From contig NZ_AP017368.1 of the NCBI RefSeq assembly GCF_002355955.1, positions 1,076,001 through 1,140,000 of the forward strand: 64,000 nucleotides of DNA, given 5' to 3'. The notes beneath the pieces were generated by a model, which saw only the letters and a program-made list of their open reading frames with translations, did not search any database and was not told the origin of the DNA. Made by a program: the position numbers and the translations under genes. This DNA is from Candidatus Desulfovibrio trichonymphae. GTDB taxonomy: Bacteria; Desulfobacterota; Desulfovibrionia; Desulfovibrionales; Desulfovibrionaceae. Each line of letters opens with the position of its first letter. Within the stretch, counting starts at the first letter, position 1. This document shows, piece by piece, positions 1 to 7,429 of the stretch.

Positions 1-84
1 AACAGAATTACGGCGGCCCGCAAGCGGATGCGCCTTGATGTGGAGAAGGCGGGGGAGGAGATTAGCCGGAAATATTCCATGTAA
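1..84 (+). CDS. C-terminal end of an unidentified protein (partial)
   Basis: An open frame enters from the left edge and ends at the TAA at 82-84, giving 27 residues rich in Arg, Lys and Glu and ending in SRKYSM. The composition suits a charged C-terminal helix. The fragment is too short to assign to a family. A hairpin follows it directly and the next gene faces it on the other strand. Confidence 0.4.
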   Translation, partial: NRITAARKRMRLDVEKAGEEISRKYSM

Positions 85-98
85 CCCAAGAATATTTA

Positions 99-140
99 AG
101 GGGCTAGACCATCAGAAATCCTTCTGACGCATAAACCCCT
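99..140. terminator. Possible bidirectional terminator between convergent genes
   Basis: TCAGAA (112-117) and TTCTGA (122-127) form a perfect 6-bp stem with a 4-nt loop. AGGGG (99-103) and CCCCT (136-140) can close it from outside. The element lies between convergent genes, where a terminator is expected. There is no clear T-run, so the call is tentative. Confidence 0.35.
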
Positions 141-1101
141 ACCGCCGCAAAGCGGCTGGCATGGCAAAATACGCCCGCGCCGCAATGTCAAAGCACGCTC
201 CAGGTAAAAAGCTGGCCCACCAGAAAAGCCTGTGCTTCAGCGAAGCGTTTTTCCATGGGGCGATGGTTACGCGGGCATGCCTGTTCCGCCCTTCGCGCCA
301 GAGTGAGACTGCTTTCTGAAAGGCGGCCCGTCGGGTCAGCAAAGCCACGAGATCGGCGTGTTCCACGGCATAGCCGGGGTAGATACGACAGTGTTTATTG
401 AGAATACGCAGGGTTTCGTCCGCGAATTGACCGAATTTGCGAAAGGTGCTGTTGGCCCCATGCATCCGCCAGCGCGTGAGTGGCCTGTCCACAAAGTCAA
501 GCTCCCAGTCGTAGGCGATGCGGTAAAAAACGTCGGCCTCCTCACACACGTTCAGGCTTTCATCAAAAAAATCGGTTTTTCCTTCGTCAGTCAGCCCCTG
601 AAGCGCTTCGCGCCGCAGCATTGCTGACGACATGGAAATCCACTGCCGTTCCATAAGCTCGCTGAAAACCATCCCCCGCGCCGGGCGTGTTTCGGCAAAG
701 AGGCGTTTGAGCACGCGGCTGCCGTCAAAAATCTCCGTATCGGTGCAGACAAGGCCGACGCGGGATCCGGTTTCAAACAGCGCAACCTGTTCGGCAAGTT
801 TTTGGGGGCGCCACAGATCGTCGCAATCCAGAAATGCGAGATAGCGGCCACGCGCGCAGGCCAGCGCCAGATTGCGCGCCGTGCCGAGGGAAACAGTGTC
901 CGCGCCCCGGAAGCAGCGTATTTTGTCAGGAAACCGCGCGGAAAAATCCTGAACAATGTCATGGCTCTCATCCGTGGAGGCGTTATCCCAGAAAATGAGT
1001 TCAACATCCTCAAATGTCTGCGCAAACAGGCTTTCCAGCGCCGGGCGCAGATAACGCGCGCCGTTTAGGCAGTTCATGATGACGGAAACGGCGGGAGGCA
1101 T
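139..1101 (-). CDS. Family 2 glycosyltransferase
   Basis: The 320-residue protein opens with a GT-A fold N-terminus (PAVSVIMNCLNGARYLRPAL, residues 3-22). It has the WDNASTDES nucleotide-binding segment near residue 40 and a DCDD acidic motif near residue 92, which binds metal and the nucleotide sugar. It probably transfers a sugar to a cell-surface glycan or lipid carrier at the cytoplasmic face of the membrane; the acceptor cannot be told. The ATG overlaps the stop of the upstream GtrA gene (TGATG), so the two are translationally coupled. With the DegT aminotransferase further upstream, they form a surface-sugar operon. Length is normal for the family. Confidence 0.85.
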   Translation of the reverse strand: MPPAVSVIMNCLNGARYLRPALESLFAQTFEDVELIFWDNASTDESHDIVQDFSARFPDKIRCFRGADTVSLGTARNLALACARGRYLAFLDCDDLWRPQKLAEQVALFETGSRVGLVCTDTEIFDGSRVLKRLFAETRPARGMVFSELMERQWISMSSAMLRREALQGLTDEGKTDFFDESLNVCEEADVFYRIAYDWELDFVDRPLTRWRMHGANSTFRKFGQFADETLRILNKHCRIYPGYAVEHADLVALLTRRAAFQKAVSLWREGRNRHARVTIAPWKNASLKHRLFWWASFLPGACFDIAARAYFAMPAALRR

Positions 1102-1526
1102 CAGGCGTATTTTCCGGCGGAAGCGTTTTGAAAAACAAAGCGGTTGCAGAGCAGATACGCGCTGACGGCGACAAACAGGGCAGCAACGAGCATGGCGGGT
1201 TTATAATGCATGAGCAGCCAGACAAGGACGGAATTGATCCCGAGGCCCGTCAAGTGCACAGCAACATAGTGTGGCAGCATGGTTTTGTGAATGACTTTGG
1301 CCTGAAACGTCCAGCTGTTCTGCCCTGCCCAAAAGACGAAGAAACCGACAAAATACGCAGGCGCGTTGCCGAAAAGCACCGGAAGGCCACAGGTGTTGAC
1401 GAACAACAGCCCGAACAAAACATAATAGAACGTTGCCGCGCCGCCCATCATGACAAAACGCGTCAAGCGGCTGGCGAGCAGCGCGCGGGTAAAATCCCGT
1501 AAATCATCCCATCTGTGCGTGATCAT
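1101..1526 (-). CDS. GtrA-like membrane protein
   Basis: The 141-residue protein has four hydrophobic segments, near residues 22-45, 52-68, 84-104 and 109-127, which is the layout of the GtrA family. Members are thought to help move polyprenyl-linked sugars across the inner membrane. A polar FQNASAGKYA tail follows the last segment, and the conserved RF(V/I) motif near the C-terminus is present as NRFVFQ. Its stop overlaps the start of the glycosyltransferase, which supports a joint role in glycan modification. No other family with this size and topology fits as well. Confidence 0.8.
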   Translation of the reverse strand: MITHRWDDLRDFTRALLASRLTRFVMMGGAATFYYVLFGLLFVNTCGLPVLFGNAPAYFVGFFVFWAGQNSWTFQAKVIHKTMLPHYVAVHLTGLGINSVLVWLLMHYKPAMLVAALFVAVSAYLLCNRFVFQNASAGKYA

Positions 1527-1565
1527 GTTGCTAATGCAGTAGAAATTGCAAAAAAGCTGTATTCG

Positions 1566-2717
1566 TTATGTTACGCTCACAGTTGCGAGCGTCTCGCGTA
1601 TGGCTTTGCAGACGCTTTCCACGTCCTGTCGGCTCAGGCCTGGGTGCAGGGGCAAGGAGACAAGTTCCGCGTGCAGTTGTTCTGCTGCCGGCAGACGAAC
1701 AGCGCCGCCTCCAAAAAAGCTCAACAGATGATTGGGCTTGTAGTGCACGCCCGTTGGGATGCCAACACGGGCCAGAGCCTGTTTTACCGGGTCTTTGCGC
1801 CCGTCCGTGATACGCGCCGGCAAAATGTGCGGCACGATATTGTCGTCCGGGTCTGTCTGCAAAAAAACTATGCCGTCAAGTCCTGAAAGGCGTTCTTTGT
1901 AAAGAGCCGCCAAGGCGCGTCTTGCCGGGGCAAATTCCGTATCTAGACGGGCAAGCTGCACCCGACCGATCGCGGCCATGATGTTGCTCATGTGATAACG
2001 CCAGCCCTGCCGTTTAACGTCCGGATCCCAGGAACGGATGCCGGCAAAGCGTTTTTCCGCGTCATTTTCCACAGAGAGCAGACGCGCGTCGGAAACAAGC
2101 CGTGCGGCCTGCGCGTCAAAGGCCACAACGAGGCCTCCTTCGCCGGAGGTGATGTTCTTGATGCCGTCGAAGCTGAAACAGACCATGTCGCCGAAGCTGC
2201 CGATTTTGCGTCCGCCGTGGACGCAGCCAAAGGCGTGGGCCGCGTCTTCCACAACGCGTATGCCTTTGCGGCGGGCGAAGTCATGGACTTCATCAAGATG
2301 CCAAGGGTTGCTCGCATAGTCCACGGGCATGACCGCAAATGTTTTTACGGTGAGTCGTTTTTCCGCATCGTTAATATCCAGTGTGCCCGTTTCCCGCAGC
2401 ACATCGCAAGCGACAGGGCGCAAGCCCGCGGCCGTGACGGCTTGAAACGAGGCCAGAAAGGTCAACGAAGGCACAAGCACTTCGCCGCCTGCGGCGTCGC
2501 GAAGTGCTGCCAGCGCTTCAAGGGCCAGATGCAGGGCTGCCGTGCCAGTATTGACGGCGATGACCTGTGTCGGCAAAACGCCGAGGTATGCGGCCAGTTC
2601 TTCTTCAAACAGGCGCACTTCATTACCCATGCCCAGATATCCGTCTTCCAAAAGCACCCGGCTAACGGCGTCCGCTTCGGCTTTCCCAACAATGGAACGT
2701 GAAAGACGCAAAGCCAT
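1566..2717 (-). CDS. DegT/DnrJ/EryC1-type PLP aminotransferase
   Basis: The protein belongs to the sugar aminotransferase family that makes amino sugars for surface polysaccharides from nucleotide-linked keto sugars, using PLP. The N-terminus has the usual LEDGYLGMGNEVRLFEEELA segment, followed by NTGTAALHLAL (phosphate binding), EDAAHAFG (the Asp that contacts the PLP ring) and SFDGIKNITSGEGG, whose Lys is the expected PLP lysine. I chose the ATG at 2717 (MALRLSR) because GGAGGGG lies just upstream; a GTG 12 nt earlier falls inside that ribosome site. The resulting 383 residues are normal for the family. It is the first gene of the GtrA/glycosyltransferase group. Confidence 0.85.
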   Translation of the reverse strand: MALRLSRSIVGKAEADAVSRVLLEDGYLGMGNEVRLFEEELAAYLGVLPTQVIAVNTGTAALHLALEALAALRDAAGGEVLVPSLTFLASFQAVTAAGLRPVACDVLRETGTLDINDAEKRLTVKTFAVMPVDYASNPWHLDEVHDFARRKGIRVVEDAAHAFGCVHGGRKIGSFGDMVCFSFDGIKNITSGEGGLVVAFDAQAARLVSDARLLSVENDAEKRFAGIRSWDPDVKRQGWRYHMSNIMAAIGRVQLARLDTEFAPARRALAALYKERLSGLDGIVFLQTDPDDNIVPHILPARITDGRKDPVKQALARVGIPTGVHYKPNHLLSFFGGGAVRLPAAEQLHAELVSLPLHPGLSRQDVESVCKAIRETLATVSVT

Positions 2718-2768
2718 GAACCCCTCCACATTGATGTGGCGCGTGATCGCCCGAAACCGCTACGGCTT

Positions 2769-3090
2769 TTACAGAGCATCTAAGTTCATGTCGCCCAATA
2801 AATTGTCAAGGTCAAGCAAAATAAGTAGGCGGTCGTCCAGCTTGTCGACATCGCGAATGTATTCTGAACCGACTCCGGCCAGCACAGGTGGGGCTTCTTC
2901 CAGCGTTGTCGCGGGGGGTGCGCAGCACTTTTGAAACGGCGTCCGCCTGACCCAAGGGAGCCGATTCCAGCGATCTGCGAGACGCGGTGATGCGTTTGCC
3001 AAAAAATAGTGAATACTCCACCTGCTGATTTGGCGAACGAGAATAAATCGGCTTGAAAGTGCAAATCCGTTCAAGCAAAAATTGCTCCAA
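2769..3090 (-). pseudogene. cheW-like chemotaxis coupling protein, C-terminal remnant
   Basis: One minus frame ends with EEAPPVLAGVGSEYIR and then DKLDDRLLILLDLDNLL, which is the classic end of CheW. The sequence just before it in the family, ADAVSKVLR, is present but in another frame. A one-base insertion near 2901-2905 explains the switch. The front half of CheW is missing or unreadable. CheW couples receptors to the CheA kinase, so this relic implies that chemotaxis was once present and has been lost or reduced. Confidence 0.75.
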
Positions 3091-3099
3091 GCCCGCGGT

Positions 3100-3735
3100 T
3101 CAAGCGTGCATAGCGCGGCGCACGGCCGCAACTTTGGCGGCAATGTCCAGCGCGCCGACCAGCTCGGACACAAGGGCACAGCAGTACGCACCATGCCGCG
3201 CTACCTCGCCGATATTATGTTCCTTTATACCGCCTATGGCCACAAAAGGCAGTGCTCTGTTGCGTGCCGCCCAGTCAAGATAGGCGCAGCCCACCGGCGC
3301 GACAACATCTTCCTTGGTCTGTGTGGCAAAAATCGGCCCCACGCCGATATAGTCCGCACCCGCTGCCACGGCGGCCACGGCCTGTTCCGGCGTATGTGTG
3401 GAAAGGCCGATAATCGCTTGCTGCCCCATAAGGCGGCGCGCTTCAGGCACGGGTAGGTCTTCCTGGCCTATATGCACGCCGTCGGCCTCAACCAGCAGGG
3501 CAATATCAATGTGATCGTTAACGATAAAGCAGGCCCCGGCTTCCAAGGTCATGCGACGGAGCAGGCGGCATTCTTCAAGCATTTTCCCGGCCTTGAGTTT
3601 TTTTTCCCTGTATTGCAGAATACGTACTCCGGCATCAAGCAGGGCGCGGGCGACATCGGCGAGCGGACGCCCCCGGCAAAGACGCGCGTCAGTGATGGCG
3701 TAAAGATCTGTTTCATTCGGAAGAAAGGCTGGCAT
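3100..3735 (-). CDS. thiE: Thiamine-phosphate synthase
   Basis: ThiE joins HMP pyrophosphate and the thiazole phosphate to make thiamine phosphate in the cytoplasm. The 211-residue TIM barrel shows YAITD at the start, ILQYREK with the conserved QxR-E-K, FIVNDHIDIAL, ADGVHIGQEDLP, IGLSTHT, ADYIGVGPIFATQTK and a final VAIGGI phosphate-binding loop. The ATG at 3735 is chosen because AAGGAG lies 7 nt upstream; a longer reading to 3831 would run through the promoter. No THI-box riboswitch is visible upstream. No other thiamine genes are adjacent. Confidence 0.95.
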   Translation of the reverse strand: MPAFLPNETDLYAITDARLCRGRPLADVARALLDAGVRILQYREKKLKAGKMLEECRLLRRMTLEAGACFIVNDHIDIALLVEADGVHIGQEDLPVPEARRLMGQQAIIGLSTHTPEQAVAAVAAGADYIGVGPIFATQTKEDVVAPVGCAYLDWAARNRALPFVAIGGIKEHNIGEVARHGAYCCALVSELVGALDIAAKVAAVRRAMHA

Positions 3736-3760
3736 GGCTTGCTCCTTGACTTGCCTGTTG

Positions 3761-3789
3761 ACTATGCTCCTGTATAGAGCGTTTTTCAA
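3761..3789 (-). promoter_or_regulatory. Putative sigma70 promoter of thiE
   Basis: Read on the minus strand there is TTGAAA, a 17-bp spacer, then CATAGT, ending 25 bp before the thiE start codon. The -35 box matches 5 of 6 consensus bases and the -10 box 4 of 6. This is a motif match only. Confidence 0.4.
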
Positions 3790-3884
3790 GTTGGGTTCTT
3801 CCGCGTCAAACAGCGGTCGTAGGCAATCCATGCAAGCAGGACAATATAAAAAGCAAAAAGCGTTGTAACTGACAGTGGTGAATT

Positions 3885-6470
3885 ATGGATGAACGCGTTC
3901 TGAGGTGTTGTGTTGCTGTTTTGTTTTTTTTGCTGTCGCAGAGTTTTACCCAGTTCTGTTTTGCTGCCACGCCGCAGACGCCGCCCACCCAGCCCGCCGC
4001 CCAGGCGGATGGCAAAAAAGATGAGAGCGCAAAACACGTGCCGGATCAAGTTGACACCTGGGAGTCGGTATGGGCCAGTCAGCGCGATATGCTGAATGAA
4101 ATCAATGAAAAAGCCGCCATCATGCGGGAAAAATTCGCGAAAGACGCGGCGGGGCTGACAAAAAAGACGCCCCTTTTTGAAGAGGAAGCGCGTCGTCTGC
4201 TCGTTCTTGTCAATAATTTTCAAGAGTGGCCTAATCCCATGGAAGCAGTCAGCCGGCGAATTGCCTCAACCATGCTGGAGGAACGGCAGGATCTTGAACC
4301 GCTCATTCTGGGTCGCGCCGAAGTTCAGGCATTGCTCGACCGGGTGAGCTATCTCGCCGACAGTCTGCCCGAAGATGTGCGCGGCGGACGCGTGGACGCT
4401 GAAATGCAGGCATATGTTAAGGATATCGCACAGGCAAAATCACGGCTTGCCGCCGTTTTGGCCAAGTACGACTCTTCTCTTGGTCCGTACATGACGTTGC
4501 TTGAACGATTGGAAAAAACACGTGCGGATATTGCCTCTCGGCTGCCGGTGCTCTGGAAAGACTATTATCTGCAAGACCCTGTGCCCTGGTTGAGCCTTGA
4601 AACCTGGGAAGAGATTCCGCAGAATATGCGCTATTCTGTTCAGAGCATGGTCTTGCGTCAGGCAGTAGAAATGCCCGTTGCCGCTGAGCAGTGGGTCACG
4701 GCCGGTTTGCGTTTCGCGCTGTGCCTGTGTTTTACCTGTGTTGCCAAATTTTTGCTGGGCCGACGCTTGCTCACGCCCACGTCTTCGCCTGCCGGGAGAC
4801 ATATTTTCCAAATTTCTTTGCCCTGTCTCTGCCTAGGATTTTCGCTCGCGGCCAGTTCCATCTCCACCGGCGGAGAATTTTTTCGTCTTTTGCTGGCTCT
4901 CGGCAATCTGGGCATTATAGCCGGCCAGATATTTCTGGCCTGGGACATGCGGCTTTTGAAAAATCCGGAAGCCGGCGTTTCGCGCGCGCCGCTCTGGCGG
5001 CTCATGCCGCTCACGTTTTGCGCGTATACCTTACTGTATCTGCCTTTGGCAAAACCGCTGACGCTTGTGCTCTGGACAGCTTTGGTCGCCGTGTCGCTGG
5101 TACGGCTACGCCGACAGCGCGCAGAGGAAGCGTCCTCCCTGCAACTTGAATGCGGCATTCTTGAATGTGAGCCCGTTGCCCTTTGGTTTTGTCTTGCGCT
5201 GAGCCTGCTCGGACTGCATATCTACAGCATGACTCTGTATCTGTTTTTTGTTTCTTCGTCGCTTGCTCTGGAACTGTGCCTCGGCAGCATGGGCCTTATC
5301 AGCGAGTTCAACGGGCGACTGCCCAGCGAGGGCGCACGCGCTGCAGTGGCGCATCTGCTAATTGCACTGGCGGCACCTGTTGTGCTGGTGACGGCCGTGA
5401 CGGGCGTGCTTTTGTGGGTGGGCACGCTGCCCGGCGGCATGTATCTGCTCAAGGAATATCTGCTTAAGGGCGTGAACGTGGGAGCCACACAATTTAATAT
5501 TATCCAGTTGCTGCTGATTATCAGCGCTTTTTATTTGACACGCGCTGCAGTATCCATGGGCACACGCCTTCTCTCGAAGCTGCCGGGACAGGGGCTTGAG
5601 ATTGATTCCACGCTGATACCGCCCATGCAAACGGCTCTGACCTATCTTGTATGGTGTTTTTTTGGCCTGTTCGCCCTGCGTTCGCTTGGCATGGAATTGA
5701 GCAATCTGGCTATGGTGGCCGGCGGTCTTTCCGTCGGCATAGGTCTCGGCATGCAGACTATTGTCAATAATTTTATTTCAGGTCTTATTCTGATTTTCAG
5801 CCGTACGCTTCAGGCAGGAGACGTGGTGGAAGTGGACGGCGTTACCGGCAGGGTGCGCAAAATAAGCGTGCGCGCCACTATGGTGGAAACATATGACAAT
5901 GCCTTGATTTATGTGCCTAATTCAGAATTTGTCTCCAGCCGCCTTACCAACTGGACGCGCAACAGCCGCTCTGTGCGGCGCGAGATTTCACTGGGCGTAG
6001 CATACGGCTCAAACACTGAACTTGTGATGAAACTCATGCTAGGCATTGCCTCAGGCCACCGCAATGTGTTGAAATATCCAGCGCCTTCCATTGCTTTTGC
6101 AGATTTCGGGGTGAGCACGCTGGACTTTTCGTTGCACTTTTGGGTCAAGGATTATGACGTTGGTGTGTCCACATCTTCAGATATACGCCTGGAAATAGAA
6201 AAACAGTTCCGGCAGCACCGTATTGAGGTTGCTTTTCCACAAATGGACCTGCATATCAAGGAAATGCCGCCGCGTGTCAAAATTCCGCAACAACCGGCTG
6301 AACGCCGCGGCGTGGCTTGCGGGCGTCTGAAGCGGCCTGCCTCGCGAGGAACGCACTATTGTGGTCGGTCAAAAATTTGGCGGGCTGGTAAGGCCTGGGC
6401 CAACGCTTCCGTCGTGCAGCGCGACAGCAATACCGGCGGGCGGTCACGCGGCGAAAGGCTAGCGTTTTAG
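3885..6470 (+). CDS. Large MscS-family mechanosensitive channel
   Basis: The 861-residue protein starts with a signal peptide (to about residue 28, ending FCFAATP). A periplasmic charged and coiled region follows to about residue 255, then roughly eight to ten membrane segments. The MscS pore and beta domain begins near residue 600: GGLSVGIGLGMQTIVNNFISG is the Gly/Ala-rich pore helix, and AGDVVEVDGVTGRV and YVPNSEF are beta-domain signatures. Such channels release solutes on hypo-osmotic shock. The recognisable fold ends near residue 800 (MDLHIKEMPP). The last 65 residues are Arg/Gly-rich and look like read-through of non-coding sequence after a small frameshift. The core is intact. Confidence 0.88.
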   Translation: MDERVLRCCVAVLFFLLSQSFTQFCFAATPQTPPTQPAAQADGKKDESAKHVPDQVDTWESVWASQRDMLNEINEKAAIMREKFAKDAAGLTKKTPLFEEEARRLLVLVNNFQEWPNPMEAVSRRIASTMLEERQDLEPLILGRAEVQALLDRVSYLADSLPEDVRGGRVDAEMQAYVKDIAQAKSRLAAVLAKYDSSLGPYMTLLERLEKTRADIASRLPVLWKDYYLQDPVPWLSLETWEEIPQNMRYSVQSMVLRQAVEMPVAAEQWVTAGLRFALCLCFTCVAKFLLGRRLLTPTSSPAGRHIFQISLPCLCLGFSLAASSISTGGEFFRLLLALGNLGIIAGQIFLAWDMRLLKNPEAGVSRAPLWRLMPLTFCAYTLLYLPLAKPLTLVLWTALVAVSLVRLRRQRAEEASSLQLECGILECEPVALWFCLALSLLGLHIYSMTLYLFFVSSSLALELCLGSMGLISEFNGRLPSEGARAAVAHLLIALAAPVVLVTAVTGVLLWVGTLPGGMYLLKEYLLKGVNVGATQFNIIQLLLIISAFYLTRAAVSMGTRLLSKLPGQGLEIDSTLIPPMQTALTYLVWCFFGLFALRSLGMELSNLAMVAGGLSVGIGLGMQTIVNNFISGLILIFSRTLQAGDVVEVDGVTGRVRKISVRATMVETYDNALIYVPNSEFVSSRLTNWTRNSRSVRREISLGVAYGSNTELVMKLMLGIASGHRNVLKYPAPSIAFADFGVSTLDFSLHFWVKDYDVGVSTSSDIRLEIEKQFRQHRIEVAFPQMDLHIKEMPPRVKIPQQPAERRGVACGRLKRPASRGTHYCGRSKIWRAGKAWANASVVQRDSNTGGRSRGERLAF

Positions 6471-6488
6471 GTCGATTGCATCAAGGAG

Positions 6489-7358
6489 TTACCCGCTGTC
6501 GTCAGAGGAGGAAGCTTCGCTTTGCCGCGCGAGACGGGCTGTCTGCTGTTTGCGTTCGCGTGTGCCGAGCGGCCTGAGACGTTCAAAGGCTTCGCTGCGA
6601 ACCTGTAAACGGCAAAAGATCAAAAAACCTGTGTGCGCAATCATTCTGTCTTCAGGCCGCAGACGATCGGCCACAGGTTTCCAGTACCGGATCAAAATCT
6701 CGCACACTTCCGTCTCCGCAAAGGGTCCCTGCTCCAGCCCAAGCAACAGCTTGCCCACCTGCTCCGTCGTTGGCAAAAGAAAGCCCAGCGTCGCGCCGGG
6801 GCGCAAAGCCGCTGCCGCCGGCGTCAGATACTCCCAGGGCGTGCGCACGTCCAGAAAAAGCGCATCTGCTCCAGCTGCAGCAAAACCGTCGGCAATGTCT
6901 TTGTGATGCAGTTCCACGTTGCCGCCAAGTCCGGCCCATTCCAGATTGCGTCGGGCAAGCAGCAAAAATTCTTCTCGCGCCTCATGGCTAACAACCCGAC
7001 CCGTCGGCCCGCAAAACCAAGAAAGCCCCAACGTAAGCCCTCCTGAACCACTGCCTGCTTCCAGAATCGTACGTCCGGGCCCGGCGCCGAGACGCAGGCA
7101 AATATACGCAATGTCTTTGGGATAAATGATCTGCGTCTGGCGCTTAACATGCAGCAGGCGGTCAAAAAGCGTGGCTTCCTGCACACGTATGGGCACGGAG
7201 AGACTTGTTTGCGTCTGTGCGCCGAAATCAAGAGACGACACCTGTTCCGCCGTTACTGCCCCGTTGTTGCTGTGCCAGCTTGTCCCCTCGACAAGGCGCT
7301 TTATGTAGCGCCTGCCCCTAGGGGTCACATACACAATCAGGGAACCGTAGGGAATCAT
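6489..7358 (-). CDS. trmI: tRNA (adenine-58-N1)-methyltransferase
   Basis: TrmI methylates N1 of A58 in the T-loop of tRNA using S-adenosylmethionine. The protein has the N-terminal beta domain, then QIIYPKDIAYICLRLG and the SAM loop ILEAGSGSGGLTLGL, and a later DALFLDVRTPWEYL motif IV. The ATG at 7358 (MIPYGSL) is preferred because a GGCGG/AGG-rich ribosome site precedes it; a start at 7433 would overlap the penicillin-binding protein and add a hydrophobic leader without homology. The length of 289 residues fits the family, apart from a polar Ser/Gln-rich tail. Confidence 0.88.
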   Translation of the reverse strand: MIPYGSLIVYVTPRGRRYIKRLVEGTSWHSNNGAVTAEQVSSLDFGAQTQTSLSVPIRVQEATLFDRLLHVKRQTQIIYPKDIAYICLRLGAGPGRTILEAGSGSGGLTLGLSWFCGPTGRVVSHEAREEFLLLARRNLEWAGLGGNVELHHKDIADGFAAAGADALFLDVRTPWEYLTPAAAALRPGATLGFLLPTTEQVGKLLLGLEQGPFAETEVCEILIRYWKPVADRLRPEDRMIAHTGFLIFCRLQVRSEAFERLRPLGTRERKQQTARLARQSEASSSDDSG

Positions 7359-7429
7359 GCCTAATCCGCCATATTGGAATTGTTTATAGTAACAAATCAA
7401 AGTGGTTATTATAATTATGTTACAACATC

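Noticed and set aside
3736..3884. TPP riboswitch before thiE
   Set aside because: The leader is short and lacks the CTGAGA and GGGTGC-type conserved words of a THI box.
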